DNA of 21,013 nucleotides from SIG714 sp045629725 (GCA_045629725.1 JAZQRT010000061.1:1-21013), one strand, 5' to 3'; positions 1 through 7,933 are shown, counted from the stretch's first letter. Numbers and translations: made by a program. Notes: generated from the letters alone by a model not told the origin.

Positions 1-117
1 CAGTTGGAGTTCTCTTTTCCAATCCACTCTCTTGGTTTTCATTGCACATATCACTCTTACCAAGCACCAAATGATACTTATGAACACTACCATTGAGGCG
101 TAGGATAATTGAAGCAT
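1..117 (-). CDS. VanZ-like membrane protein, N-terminal 39 residues (cut by the window edge)
   Basis: The reading frame starts at an ATG at 117-115 and stays open to the window edge. The visible protein begins MLQLSYASMVVFISIIWCLV, a hydrophobic segment, followed by RVICAMKTKRVDWKRELQL. A first helix followed by a basic stretch of the type K-x-x-x-W-K-R-E is how many VanZ-family proteins of Bacillota begin; I recognise this from memory of the family. VanZ proteins are small multi-helix membrane proteins; the founding member gives low-level teicoplanin resistance, and most others have no known role. The start is supported by AAGGAG at 132-127, nine bases upstream, and by a TATAAT box at 165-160. 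The gene lies beyond the ftsH terminator and has its own promoter, so it is a separate unit. The surrounding DNA is more AT-rich than the rest of the window. Only the N terminus is visible, so the family call is tentative. Confidence 0.55.
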   Translation of the reverse strand, partial: MLQLSYASMVVFISIIWCLVRVICAMKTKRVDWKRELQL

Positions 118-159
118 CTATCTTTACTCCTTATCTACAAATTTTTATTTATCGAACTG

Positions 160-188
160 ATTATACCATAAAACAGAAAAGAATTAAA
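160..188 (-). promoter_or_regulatory. Candidate sigma-A promoter of the VanZ-like gene
   Basis: Read on the minus strand there is a perfect -10 box TATAAT (165-160). A weak -35 candidate TTTAAT (188-183) lies 17 bases upstream. The predicted transcript would start near 153, about 36 bases before the ATG at 117. The -35 match is only 3 of 6, so the call rests mainly on the -10 box and its position. Confidence 0.5.
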
Positions 189-308
189 GAATTTATTTGT
201 AACTTTATTCAACATCTTTCCTATGTGTTTGGTCGGTCGGAAGGAACTATTGCTTTTTTCGTCCTTTTGTAATTTATTTTATTCCAAAACAGAGTAATTT
301 CCTATAAA

Positions 309-342
309 TAAAAAAACCACCCTTGATATCATCTTGGGTGGT
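309..342 (-). terminator. Intrinsic terminator after ftsH
   Basis: On the minus strand ACCACCC (342-336) pairs with GGGTGGT (322-316) across a 13-base loop. It is followed at once by a run of Ts (315-309). The stem begins 12 bases after the ftsH stop codon, as expected for the end of the dnaB-tilS-hpt-ftsH block. Confidence 0.85.
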
Positions 343-354
343 CTTATTATTTAA

Positions 355-2499
355 TTAGTGGGGGACCTCACCGTCGGAGTTATCCGAGGAGCCCTTACCG
401 TCCTTATCATATCTTCCGCCGTTTACGTCTGTTTCATCGTAATTTTCGTCATTTTCGCGGAGATTCTTTTCTCTTTCAAGACGGTCCTTTTCGTCAAGCT
501 CCATCTTGCGGCGGTTTTCCTCCTCGCTGATCTTGCGCTTTTCATCAGCAAGAGCGTATATCTCCTCTGCATTGGGGGAGTCGGATTCCATCGCCATCTT
601 GAACTGGTCTGCGTCCATTACCTCGTATTCAACAAGGAAGTCCGCAACGAAGTTAAGCTTATCAATATGAGCGCGGATAGTATCCTCTGCAAGCTTATAT
701 GCTCCGTCGATGATCTTCTTGATCTCGGCGTCGATCTTTGCCGCGGTAGCCTCGGAATAATCCTTGCTTGATGAGAAATCGCGTCCAAGGAATACCTCGG
801 ATTCGCTGTGTCCCGAGCCGAAGCATATAGGACCAAGCTCACTCATTCCAAGTCTTGTGACCATCTTCTTTGCGATGGCTGTTGCACGGCTGATATCGCT
901 TGAAGCGCCGCCGGAATAATCACCGTAGGTCACGGTTTCCGCAACGCGGCCGCCAAGGAGAACTGCAATTCTTTCCTCAAGCTCACGCTTATACTCACTG
1001 AACTTATCCTCTGTGGGGGGAGAAAGTGTATATCCGAGAGCGCCCTTGCTTGAAGGAACGATGCTTATCTGACGAACGGGGTCCTGTGTGGGGAGGAAAT
1101 AATTGAGAAGCGCGTGTCCCGCCTCGTGGATCGCCGTATTTCTTCTTTCCTTTTCACCGATCTTATAGGACTTTTTGGGCGTACCTACCACAACCTTCAT
1201 GGTTGCTTCCTCGATATCGTTCATACCGATAAGGCTCTTGCCCTTTCTTGCCGCAAGAAGTGCCGCTTCGTTGAGGACGTTTGCAAGGTCTGCACCCGTC
1301 ATACCAACTGTGATCTGAGCTATTCTGCGGAGGTCAACGGTCTCCTCAAGGGGCTTTTTACGAGCGTGTACCTTGAGTATTTCTTCTCTGCCCTTCATAT
1401 CGGGATAGTTTACCGTTACCTGTCTGTCAAATCTTCCGGGACGGAGGAGGGCGGGGTCAAGAATGTCGGGACGGTTTGTTGCCGCCATAACGATGGTACC
1501 CTCAGCTCCTGTAAAGCCGTCCATCTCAACGAGAAGCTGGTTGAGAGTCTGCTCTCTTTCATCATGTCCGCCGCCAAGACCTGCGCCTCTGTGACGTCCT
1601 ACCGCGTCGATCTCATCAATAAAGATGATGGATGCGGGATGCTTTCTTGCAGTTTCAAAAAGATCTCTTACACGGGATTCACCGACACCAACGTAAAGCT
1701 CAACGAAATCCGAGCCTGAGATGGAGTAAAAGGGTACGCCCGCCTCACCTGCAACTGCCTTTGAAAGAAGTGTTTTACCTGTACCGGGAGGGCCCACAAG
1801 GAGCACACCTCTCGGGATCTTTGCGCCAAGCTTTGTAAATTTCTCGGGGCTTCTGAGATATTCAACTATCTCCTGAAGCTCTGCCTTTTCCTCATCACAG
1901 CCTGCAACGTCCTTGAAATACACCTTATTCTTGATGTCAAGAGCGTTCTTTGCACGGATCTTACCGAAGGAACGTCCGCCGACTCCTCCGCCTGTACCGT
2001 TTTTGGACGCCTGCTTCATCATGTATACCACAAGTCCGATAACCACTGCGATAACAAGGAACATTCCTGCGTAGGTCACCCAAGCGGGAGTTGAGGCAGG
2101 GACTGTAAATTTAAACTTGATACCGCTTACCGTGTCCGAGGTTGCGGGGGGAGTTACTACCCCTGTTTCGGGTACAACGGTGGAGGAGCCCTCCGTTTCG
2201 GGTACCATCGCATCAGCCTTGCCGTCTATATATCTGTCAAATATCTTATCCATAAAGAAATCTTCCGTGATTCCGTCCACAGAATATTCCTTACCGTCAG
2301 CGGTCTTTACAAACACCGTGCCGCCGCTTAAATATTTGTTATACTCACATTCAACGATCTCGCCCTTTTCGAAAAAGTCTATTATATCCATTATCTCGGG
2401 ATCGGGAGTCTGACCCGCCTTTAAAATGAAGACAACAGCGCCTACGATAGCGGCGATGAATACGAGATATATCAGTAACTTACCGATTTTCTTGCTCAT
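355..2499 (-). CDS. ftsH: ATP-dependent zinc metalloprotease FtsH
   Basis: Membrane-anchored AAA+ protease that unfolds and degrades membrane and short-lived cytosolic proteins as a hexamer. Two membrane helices (about residues 8-28 and 142-162) flank an extracytoplasmic domain of about 110 residues whose last part is a Thr/Pro/Val-rich linker. The AAA module has Walker A GPPGTGKT (about 236-243), Walker B IIFIDEID (about 291-298) and the second region of homology ATNRPDILDPALLRPGRFDR. The zinc-protease motif HEAGH is near residue 458. The pore loop reads FVELYVGVGESR where most FtsH have FVEMFVGVGASR. The C-terminal ~60 residues are a highly charged, disordered-looking tail. I chose the ATG at 2499 (714 aa): AGAGG lies six bases upstream of it but only three from the in-frame TTG just before. 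It is the last gene of the block with hpt and tilS, an arrangement conserved in Bacillota. Confidence 0.97.
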   Translation of the reverse strand: MSKKIGKLLIYLVFIAAIVGAVVFILKAGQTPDPEIMDIIDFFEKGEIVECEYNKYLSGGTVFVKTADGKEYSVDGITEDFFMDKIFDRYIDGKADAMVPETEGSSTVVPETGVVTPPATSDTVSGIKFKFTVPASTPAWVTYAGMFLVIAVVIGLVVYMMKQASKNGTGGGVGGRSFGKIRAKNALDIKNKVYFKDVAGCDEEKAELQEIVEYLRSPEKFTKLGAKIPRGVLLVGPPGTGKTLLSKAVAGEAGVPFYSISGSDFVELYVGVGESRVRDLFETARKHPASIIFIDEIDAVGRHRGAGLGGGHDEREQTLNQLLVEMDGFTGAEGTIVMAATNRPDILDPALLRPGRFDRQVTVNYPDMKGREEILKVHARKKPLEETVDLRRIAQITVGMTGADLANVLNEAALLAARKGKSLIGMNDIEEATMKVVVGTPKKSYKIGEKERRNTAIHEAGHALLNYFLPTQDPVRQISIVPSSKGALGYTLSPPTEDKFSEYKRELEERIAVLLGGRVAETVTYGDYSGGASSDISRATAIAKKMVTRLGMSELGPICFGSGHSESEVFLGRDFSSSKDYSEATAAKIDAEIKKIIDGAYKLAEDTIRAHIDKLNFVADFLVEYEVMDADQFKMAMESDSPNAEEIYALADEKRKISEEENRRKMELDEKDRLEREKNLRENDENYDETDVNGGRYDKDGKGSSDNSDGEVPH

Positions 2500-2572
2500 C
2501 AATTACCTCTGCTTCCTGACAACCTTGTCAAATAATATTTTATTCCAAATGTAAATTAAAATACCATTTTTA

Positions 2573-3148
2573 TTATGATATGTATTTTTTTATTACATCC
2601 GGCTTGAGAACGCCCACAAAGGGAAGCTCTCTGTAGTTTTCAGCCACGTCAAGTCCGTAGCCAACAACGAACTCGTTGGGAATGATCTGTGGGCAATAAA
2701 CGGGCGTAAATACAACCTCACGGCGTGAGGGCTTATCAAGCAGAGTACAGGTCTTTACGCATGAAACACCCTTTGCCTCAAAATACTTAACAAGCTTTGA
2801 GAGCGTGTTTCCGCTGTCAACGATATCCTCCACGATAACGACAAATTTATTTTCCCAATCATGCTCAGCGGGAGCGAGGGCTATTTTAAGCTCTCCGGAG
2901 CTTACAGTTCCGCTTCCATAGGAGGATGCCTTAATAAAATCCACCTTGAGAGGCGTTTTGATCCTTCTCATAAGGTCAGAAACGAAAATAAGACTTCCCT
3001 TAAGCACACAAATAAGGAGAAGCTCTTTATCCGAGCCCTCAAGATCACGGTCAATTTCCGCGGCGATCTTATCTGTAAGATCTGAAAGTGCTGCTTCGTC
3101 AACAAGTACGCGCTCAATGTCAAGAGCGTCTTTATTATAGTTTTTCAT
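2573..3148 (-). CDS. hpt: Hypoxanthine phosphoribosyltransferase
   Basis: Cytosolic purine-salvage enzyme that joins hypoxanthine or guanine to PRPP to make IMP or GMP. The type-I phosphoribosyltransferase PRPP loop VVIVEDIVDSGNTL is at residues 103-116. The flexible-loop segment KASSYGSGTVSSG (73-85) and the C-terminal VVGYGLDVAENYRELPFVG (161-179) are also typical. I start at the ATG at 3148 (191 aa) because a perfect GGAGG lies eight bases upstream. An in-frame ATG at 3187 would add 13 residues but has no comparable site. Family members are about 175-190 residues, which fits. It sits between tilS (67-base gap) and ftsH (73-base gap), the usual tilS-hpt-ftsH order. Confidence 0.96.
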   Translation of the reverse strand: MKNYNKDALDIERVLVDEAALSDLTDKIAAEIDRDLEGSDKELLLICVLKGSLIFVSDLMRRIKTPLKVDFIKASSYGSGTVSSGELKIALAPAEHDWENKFVVIVEDIVDSGNTLSKLVKYFEAKGVSCVKTCTLLDKPSRREVVFTPVYCPQIIPNEFVVGYGLDVAENYRELPFVGVLKPDVIKKYIS

Positions 3149-3215
3149 TTTTACGTCCTCCAAAAAAGTCAAAGCTTCTTCGGGCATCTGAGATCTTCAG
3201 AACCACCCTTTACTT

Positions 3216-4553
3216 TTAGTTTTTAAACAAATACACGTTTACCGCGTACTTGAAAATTCCTTCTGTGTATGAACTGTCCCTTTTATCAAATCCCGCTAAA
3301 AATACAATACCATCCTTATCGCATACAACGGGGTAGTTAAGCTTCTCCTCCGCGTCAAGCTCCCTTTCGCTGAGTAGCTTTTTTACGGTTTTCGTCATGC
3401 CGCGCACTCTGTAAGCGTCGCCCTCCGACCTTGCTCTGCAATAAAGACCGTTAATATCCTCTATTGTATCAAATGATAACCTTGCTTTCATTGACAATTT
3501 GTAAACTTTTTCCGATATTTTGCTCTTTTCTGAGATCGGAATGATCTCCACTGCAAGGTCAAGCTCGGGTATCTCGGTCACGCCGACCTTGAGGGGATAT
3601 ATTCCCCTGTCCTTTTCCTTTTTTTCCCTTGTATCGGGAACAAAGGTGAGCCTGCCCTTTATTATTTTTGCCGCTATCTTTCCCGGCAGACTTACCGCCG
3701 AACCGCTTTGGTTTTTCTCCATAAGCTCTGCGACCATGTCATAATGTACGCCATAAAGCGCGCTCGGGCGTCCTCCTGCCCTTTCATATTCCATGGCAAT
3801 AAGTCTTGTCTTCAACGCCCTCGGGGCACTCATTATATCGCCCTTGTAGCCTTGGGCAGAGGATAGGATAAACTCCCTGTCCGCCCTTTGCGCTCTTGCA
3901 CAGGACACGGACGCCCTTGAGGCTTCGGGGTTCAGATGCTTCACGTGGGGGATTATATTGTGTCTTATATAATTTCTCGTGTAATCCACCGAGGAATTTG
4001 AGGAGTCATATACGTATTCTATCCCTTGACATTCAAGATATTCCGTAATTTCCTCTTTTGTAAATTCCAAAAGCGGTCTTATTATATTTCCTCTGACAGG
4101 GGCTATACCGCAAAGTGATGCGCTTCCTCTTGCAAGATTGAAGATCATGCTCTCAAGGTTATCGTCCGCATTGTGTGCCGTTGCAATATACTTTATGTTA
4201 TGCTCACGGCAAATTTTTTCAAACGCCGAATACCTCAGGTCCCTTGCACATTCCTCAATGCCTTTTTTCTCCTTTTTGGCGATCGCGGGAACGTCCGCTT
4301 TCACCGAGAAAAATTCAATACCGCGCTTTTGGCAAAACTCACGGCAGAATTCCTCGTCACGGTCAGCCTCCGCTCCCCTTATCATGTGATTAACGTGGAG
4401 GGCTGAAAGTCTTATGCCTCTTTCCTCGGTATATTTCCCGAGAAGATGCAAAAGCGCCGTGGAGTCTGCCCCGCCCGAAAATCCAACGAGCACGGACTCC
4501 TCAAGAGGCATATTCTCCATTGATTTCTTGAATTTATTAATAAACTCGCTCAT
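3216..4553 (-). CDS. tilS: tRNA(Ile)-lysidine synthase TilS
   Basis: Modifies the wobble cytidine of the AUA-decoding tRNA-Ile to lysidine using lysine and ATP, which switches both its codon reading and its charging. The P-loop pyrophosphatase signature SGGADS is at residues 26-31, followed by HVNHMIRGAEADRDEEFC and, further on, ATAHNADDNLESMIFNLARG, which are typical TilS segments. The C-terminal part (about 360-445) corresponds to the substrate-binding TilS_C region, with RSEGDAYRVRGMTKTVKKL. At 445 residues it is a full-length member. The gene starts two bases after the dnaB stop codon and uses a weak GAGAAG site lying inside the end of dnaB, so it is probably translationally coupled to dnaB. 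The product is essential in most bacteria. Confidence 0.95.
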   Translation of the reverse strand: MSEFINKFKKSMENMPLEESVLVGFSGGADSTALLHLLGKYTEERGIRLSALHVNHMIRGAEADRDEEFCREFCQKRGIEFFSVKADVPAIAKKEKKGIEECARDLRYSAFEKICREHNIKYIATAHNADDNLESMIFNLARGSASLCGIAPVRGNIIRPLLEFTKEEITEYLECQGIEYVYDSSNSSVDYTRNYIRHNIIPHVKHLNPEASRASVSCARAQRADREFILSSAQGYKGDIMSAPRALKTRLIAMEYERAGGRPSALYGVHYDMVAELMEKNQSGSAVSLPGKIAAKIIKGRLTFVPDTREKKEKDRGIYPLKVGVTEIPELDLAVEIIPISEKSKISEKVYKLSMKARLSFDTIEDINGLYCRARSEGDAYRVRGMTKTVKKLLSERELDAEEKLNYPVVCDKDGIVFLAGFDKRDSSYTEGIFKYAVNVYLFKN

Positions 4554-4555
4554 TT

Positions 4556-5884
4556 TTATTCTTCTCTGTCACTCTTTGTGGCAAATTTTGTAAATTCTCC
4601 GTACCAGCCGAGCTTTACGTTACCAAGAGAACCGTGTCTGTTCTTGGCGATGATTACCTCTGCCTCGTCCTGAGCGTTGCTCTTTTCCTTTTTGTAATAT
4701 TCATCTCTGAAAAGGAACATTACGGAGTCTGCGTCCTGCTCGATAGCACCCGAGTCACGGAGGTCGGACAGCATCGGGCGTTTGTCATCTCTTGATTCGG
4801 GACCTCGGGAGAGCTGCGCGCAGCATATTACGGGTACGCCAAGCTCCTTGGCAAGAAGCTTGAGGTTTCGGGAAATGTCACCCACCTCGTTTACTCTGTT
4901 ATCGCTCTTTTTATCCGACTGCATGAGCTGGAGATAGTCGATTACGATAAGTCCGATGTTCTTTATTCTTCTGAGCTTTGCTCTCATTGCGGAAACGCTC
5001 ATGCCGGGAGTATCGTCGATATAAATATCGCACTCCGCAAGATAGCTTGACGCCGCCGCAAGCTTTTTCCACTCATCGTTATCTATCTTACCCGAACGAA
5101 GCTTATAGCTGTTTACCATCGCCTCACTTGCAAGCATTCTCATTACGAGCTGGGGCGACGACATTTCAAGGGAGAATATACACACGGCTTTTTTAGTGCT
5201 TCTTGCTCCGTTTATGGCAAGGTTAAGGGCAAAGGCTGTTTTACCCATACCGGGACGTGCTCCCACGAGCACAAGGTCACCCGCGCCCATTCCGACAAGA
5301 ACGTTGTCAAGCCCCGAAAAGCCTGTGGGTACGCCCTTGGAATCGGGATCATCTCCCCCTGCCTTTTTGATCTGTGCATAAGTAGCCACAAGAACGTCGC
5401 GGATATGCTCAAAGTCACGTCTTACTATATTATCCGTAAGCCCGTATATCTTACCCGCAACGGCATCAAGTACGCTTTCCGCTTCATCCGAATCCGCATA
5501 AGCGAGCTCACAGGATTCCTCGCAGACCTTAATAATGGTACGCTTGAGGCTCTTATCCTTTACTATTTTTATATAATCATTAATATTTGATGCGGAAGGC
5601 ACGATGCTTGATATGGTCTTGATGTATGCAATAGAACGCTCTCTGTCATATACTCCCGATGCAACGAGGGTATCGATAAGCGTTACAATGTCAATGTTAC
5701 GGCTTGAAAGATAAAGCTTCTGCATTGCCGTGAAAATTTCCTTGTGTTCATCAAGATAAAAATCCGAAACCTTAAGTCCTGATTCCGCAACCGTATCATA
5801 TTTTTGCGGATCAACAATTATTGAACCAAGCACCGACTGCTCTGCTTCAAGATTAAATGGTATCTGCCTTGATAAAATGTCCAT
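4556..5884 (-). CDS. dnaB: Replicative DNA helicase DnaB (DnaC in Bacillus naming)
   Basis: Hexameric helicase that unwinds DNA ahead of the replication fork. The N-terminal primase-interacting domain (about 1-150) begins with the typical IPFNLEAEQSVLGSIIVD. The RecA-like motor follows: Walker A GARPGMGKTA (208-217), FSLEMSSPQLVMRM (237-250), Walker B LIVIDYLQLM (312-321), then CCAQLSRGPESR and LSDLRDSGAIEQDAD. I start at the ATG at 5884 (442 aa) because AAAGGAG lies about six bases upstream. An upstream ATG at 5917 would add 11 residues that are not part of the family and would sit almost on the predicted transcription start. It is the first gene of the dnaB-tilS-hpt-ftsH block and is preceded by a good sigma-A promoter. 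Confidence 0.97.
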   Translation of the reverse strand: MDILSRQIPFNLEAEQSVLGSIIVDPQKYDTVAESGLKVSDFYLDEHKEIFTAMQKLYLSSRNIDIVTLIDTLVASGVYDRERSIAYIKTISSIVPSASNINDYIKIVKDKSLKRTIIKVCEESCELAYADSDEAESVLDAVAGKIYGLTDNIVRRDFEHIRDVLVATYAQIKKAGGDDPDSKGVPTGFSGLDNVLVGMGAGDLVLVGARPGMGKTAFALNLAINGARSTKKAVCIFSLEMSSPQLVMRMLASEAMVNSYKLRSGKIDNDEWKKLAAASSYLAECDIYIDDTPGMSVSAMRAKLRRIKNIGLIVIDYLQLMQSDKKSDNRVNEVGDISRNLKLLAKELGVPVICCAQLSRGPESRDDKRPMLSDLRDSGAIEQDADSVMFLFRDEYYKKEKSNAQDEAEVIIAKNRHGSLGNVKLGWYGEFTKFATKSDREE

Positions 5885-5922
5885 CGTTTCTCCTTTGTTT
5901 TGAACATAACTTGTCAACCTTT

Positions 5923-5951
5923 AGTATAGCACAATTTTCACGTAATTGCAA
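5923..5951 (-). promoter_or_regulatory. Sigma-A promoter of dnaB
   Basis: On the minus strand TTGCAA (5951-5946), a 17-base spacer and TATACT (5928-5923) form a good vegetative promoter. Transcription should start near 5916, about 30 bases before the dnaB ATG at 5884. This position also argues against the longer reading frame that begins at 5917. Confidence 0.75.
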
Positions 5952-6033
5952 TATTAAAACATGTTTTTTCTCAAGGTAACTTTGAAAAGGTAATAAGCAA
6001 ACCGCGGAAAAAATCCTGCGTATTCCTCGTTTT

Positions 6034-6140
6034 CGGACGACCAATGGTCGCCCCTACGGCGTAATTTGTAATTCGATAAATCACAGGTAATCCGCAGTGT
6101 TCGCACCGTACCCGTAGGGACAGGCGTCCTCGACTGTCCG
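6034..6140 (-). repeat. Dispersed intergenic repeat, copy A
   Basis: Read on the minus strand from 6140, the element begins CGGACAGTCGAGGACGCCTG and continues with a CCCTAC and a GGTGCGAACA segment. Its first 43 bases match the plus-strand segment at 13172-13213 at about 37 positions. The element ends at 6034-6046 in a small palindrome, CGACCA/TGGTCG, with GCCCCTACGG next to it. No protein is likely here: the open frames crossing it have no ribosome binding site and resemble no family. It lies between the terminator of the sigma-factor unit and the dnaB promoter, and with them fills the gene-free stretch 5885-6314. Confidence 0.6.
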
Positions 6141-6170
6141 TTTATACGCAATTCTTTTTTACTATTCAAA

Positions 6171-6198
6171 AAAGAAAAACCGATGCCAACGCATCGGT
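6171..6198 (-). terminator. Intrinsic terminator of the sigma factor/zinc-ribbon unit
   Basis: On the minus strand ACCGATGC (6198-6191) and GCATCGGT (6186-6179) form an eight-base-pair stem with a four-base loop. A T-rich tract, TTTTC then TTTTTT, follows. It is about 115 bases after the stop codon of the zinc-ribbon gene, with no gene in between. Confidence 0.8.
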
Positions 6199-6314
6199 CC
6201 TCTTTAGACAACTGTATTAATATCTGATTGCTATGGCTATTTTCCCCGAAAATTGGACTTCACTTACATCCTCTTATAAACCGGTGAAACTACCTTGACA
6301 AAAAGGTATTGAAT

Positions 6315-6587
6315 TTACTGCTTTCTTGCTGCAAAACACTCGCTGCAGTAAACCGGTCTGTCGGAAGAAGGCTGGAAGGGTATCTTAGCTTCCTTTCCGC
6401 ATTCAGTACAAGTTGCTGTAAAGAATTCTCTTTCAGGCTTGCCCTCATTCTTCTTCTTGATGCGGCACTCCTTACATCTCTGAGGCTGATTCTTGAATCC
6501 CTTTTCTGCATAGAATTCCTGCTCGCCTGCTGAGAATACGAACTCGTTTCCACAGTCTTTGCACTTCAATGTGATGTCCTGATACAT
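6315..6587 (-). CDS. Small double zinc-ribbon protein (CxxC-rich)
   Basis: A 90-residue, hydrophilic, probably cytosolic protein with four CxxC knuckles, at C9/C12, C38/C41, C60/C63 and C81/C84. These form two likely zinc ribbons, the first starting KCKDCGNEFVFSAGEQEFY and the second TCTECGKEAKIPF. The pattern matches the small zinc-ribbon proteins common in Clostridia (probable zinc-ribbon domain family); their function is not established. I start at the ATG at 6587, which has GCGAGG about seven bases upstream. The frame is open back to 6668, but that start would overlap the end of the sigma factor gene and has no binding site. It follows the sigma factor gene by 77 bases and shares its terminator, so the two are probably cotranscribed. 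A role in RNA or DNA binding is only inference. Confidence 0.8.
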   Translation of the reverse strand: MYQDITLKCKDCGNEFVFSAGEQEFYAEKGFKNQPQRCKECRIKKKNEGKPEREFFTATCTECGKEAKIPFQPSSDRPVYCSECFAARKQ

Positions 6588-6664
6588 GTTTTTTACCTCG
6601 CTTTGCGATAAATGATATTTACTCAAAGGCATAAGCCCCGTTGAGACAACATTATGCGGACCGT

Positions 6665-7222
6665 TCACCCAAGCTCCGAGGATTTAAGCTTCTTTCTGAG
6701 CCTGTATAGGGTGTTATCCACTTTTTTCTTACTGACGCCCAGCTCCTCGGCGATCTCCTCATAAGAAAGCCTGTCAATGAACATCTGCAAAACTTGATTT
6801 TCAAAAGGAGTGAGCAACCTCTGTATTCTTTCCCTCCTCACCGCCGCGGAAAGCAATGAAACAGAATCCCCCGTAACGTTCCCCGACGCCTCTGAAAGCC
6901 TTGATGCCTTTTCACTTTTGCGCCGTCTTGTCAAAGACTTTCTCTCAAGAGAAATCAGGGCGTTCTTTATACATATCTTAGCATAAAGACCAAAGGTTAC
7001 GCCCGTAAGCTCGGGATCATATCTCTTTGATGCTCTGGAAAGCGCAAGCAACGCTTCCTGCTCGATATCCTCTGAGGGCATATCTATTCTGGAGGAAAAA
7101 GAGAGCACACTCTTTTTGACAAGCCCCTCGTAGATCCTGCAGATCCGCGCAAAAGCCTCATCATCGCCCTTTGCCGCCCTCTGTATCAGTTGGGCAAGCT
7201 CCTCGGTGCCGATCTTTTCCAT
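6665..7222 (-). CDS. SigH-like sigma-70 family RNA polymerase sigma factor
   Basis: A 185-residue alternative sigma factor. Region 2 covers about residues 15-95: GDDEAFARICRIYEGLVKK, then SEDIEQEALLALSRASKRYD and FGLYAKICIKNALIS. A short basic linker (RKSLTRRRKS) follows. Region 4 carries a helix-turn-helix near the C terminus, with TPFENQVLQMFIDRLSYEEI followed by AEELGVSKKKVDNTLYRLRK. The last segment strongly resembles SigH (Spo0H) region 4, which usually reads GLSYEEIA...VDNALQR. B. subtilis SigH is 218 residues, so this one is shorter, and I keep it as SigH-like without a symbol. It could be the sporulation-entry factor or a paralogue. AAGAGGAG sits just before the ATG. The gene has a strong promoter at 7263-7290 despite lying downstream of the DUF4364 gene on the same strand. 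Confidence 0.82.
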   Translation of the reverse strand: MEKIGTEELAQLIQRAAKGDDEAFARICRIYEGLVKKSVLSFSSRIDMPSEDIEQEALLALSRASKRYDPELTGVTFGLYAKICIKNALISLERKSLTRRRKSEKASRLSEASGNVTGDSVSLLSAAVRRERIQRLLTPFENQVLQMFIDRLSYEEIAEELGVSKKKVDNTLYRLRKKLKSSELG

Positions 7223-7262
7223 TTTCTCCTCTTTCCCTTTTGTTCTTGGTGAGTTTACAAAC

Positions 7263-7290
7263 AGTATATCATAAATAAATAATTTGTCAA
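7263..7290 (-). promoter_or_regulatory. Strong sigma-A promoter of the sigma factor gene
   Basis: On the minus strand a perfect TTGACA (7290-7285), a 16-base spacer and TATACT (7268-7263) lie about 40 bases before the ATG at 7222. This is one of the best vegetative promoters in the window. Confidence 0.85.
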
Positions 7291-7334
7291 TAGTATTTTA
7301 ACATTTTTTTCGTTTTTTCTACTAAACACCCTTT

Positions 7335-7880
7335 TTATATACCAAGATAACCTGTATCACCTGTCAAAATCGACATAAATGCCTTATAAACTCTTTCGGG
7401 ATCTTCCTCAAAATTATGCTTCATGAGCTGGAGCTGGTAATCGTTTTCCATCAAAAATGAAAAGCTGAACACTTCCTCTCCGCCCTCCTTGATAACTCCG
7501 ACGAGCCTTGTGTTTTTTCCGTCATTATCGATTCTGCTTTCAAGGACCGCTCCTCTTTTCTTGAAGGAAAGATATCTCATGGCGCTTTTTACCGAACGCG
7601 CTCTGATATACCCCGAAAGATTGTCCTTGAGCACACTAACAACGGAGCTTCCCTTGGCGCTTATCTCGTATTTAGGCTCCTCGCCGTCCTCGGTTTTGCA
7701 CATTGTAATATTTTCAACGTCAATAAGCTCCATAAAGCATTCCATAAAATCAATTCCGCTTACAAAATCGTCCTGACGCGCCATATCATTTATTTCGGAA
7801 AGCTCAAGGGGCATTTTCACATTATCCAAAAGATACAGAATAAATATCTTTATATCCTCTTTTGTTCTTAATTCCTGCAT
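7335..7880 (-). CDS. DUF4364 family protein (winged-helix-like N terminus)
   Basis: A 181-residue soluble protein. The first ~80 residues (KEDIKIFILYLLDNVKMPLE, LSEINDMAR, YEISAKGSSVVSVLKDNL) look like a winged-helix fold. The second half (about 100-175) is a beta-rich domain containing SFLMENDYQLQLMKHNFEED, ending in KAFMSILTG. This layout matches DUF4364, a family found mainly in Clostridia whose role is unknown; a regulatory role is inferred only from the helix-turn-helix-like fold. No catalytic motif is visible. The ATG at 7880 is preceded by AGAGAAG, a modest ribosome binding site. Upstream is the terminator of the substrate-binding protein gene. Downstream, with no terminator in between, is the sigma factor gene with its own promoter, so some read-through into it is possible. 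Confidence 0.75.
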   Translation of the reverse strand: MQELRTKEDIKIFILYLLDNVKMPLELSEINDMARQDDFVSGIDFMECFMELIDVENITMCKTEDGEEPKYEISAKGSSVVSVLKDNLSGYIRARSVKSAMRYLSFKKRGAVLESRIDNDGKNTRLVGVIKEGGEEVFSFSFLMENDYQLQLMKHNFEEDPERVYKAFMSILTGDTGYLGI

Positions 7881-7933
7881 AATCTTCTCTTTTCTATTTT
7901 CTTATAATTTATAGTTTATCGATTTATCCGTTT

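Noticed and set aside
1114..1719. Plus-strand open frame of 201 codons opposite ftsH
   Set aside because: Antisense to the AAA and protease domains of FtsH, with no family resemblance; shadow frame.
5954..6211. Minus-strand frame of 85 codons in the gap upstream of dnaB
   Set aside because: It runs through the dispersed repeat and the terminator, lacks a good ribosome binding site and looks like no protein.
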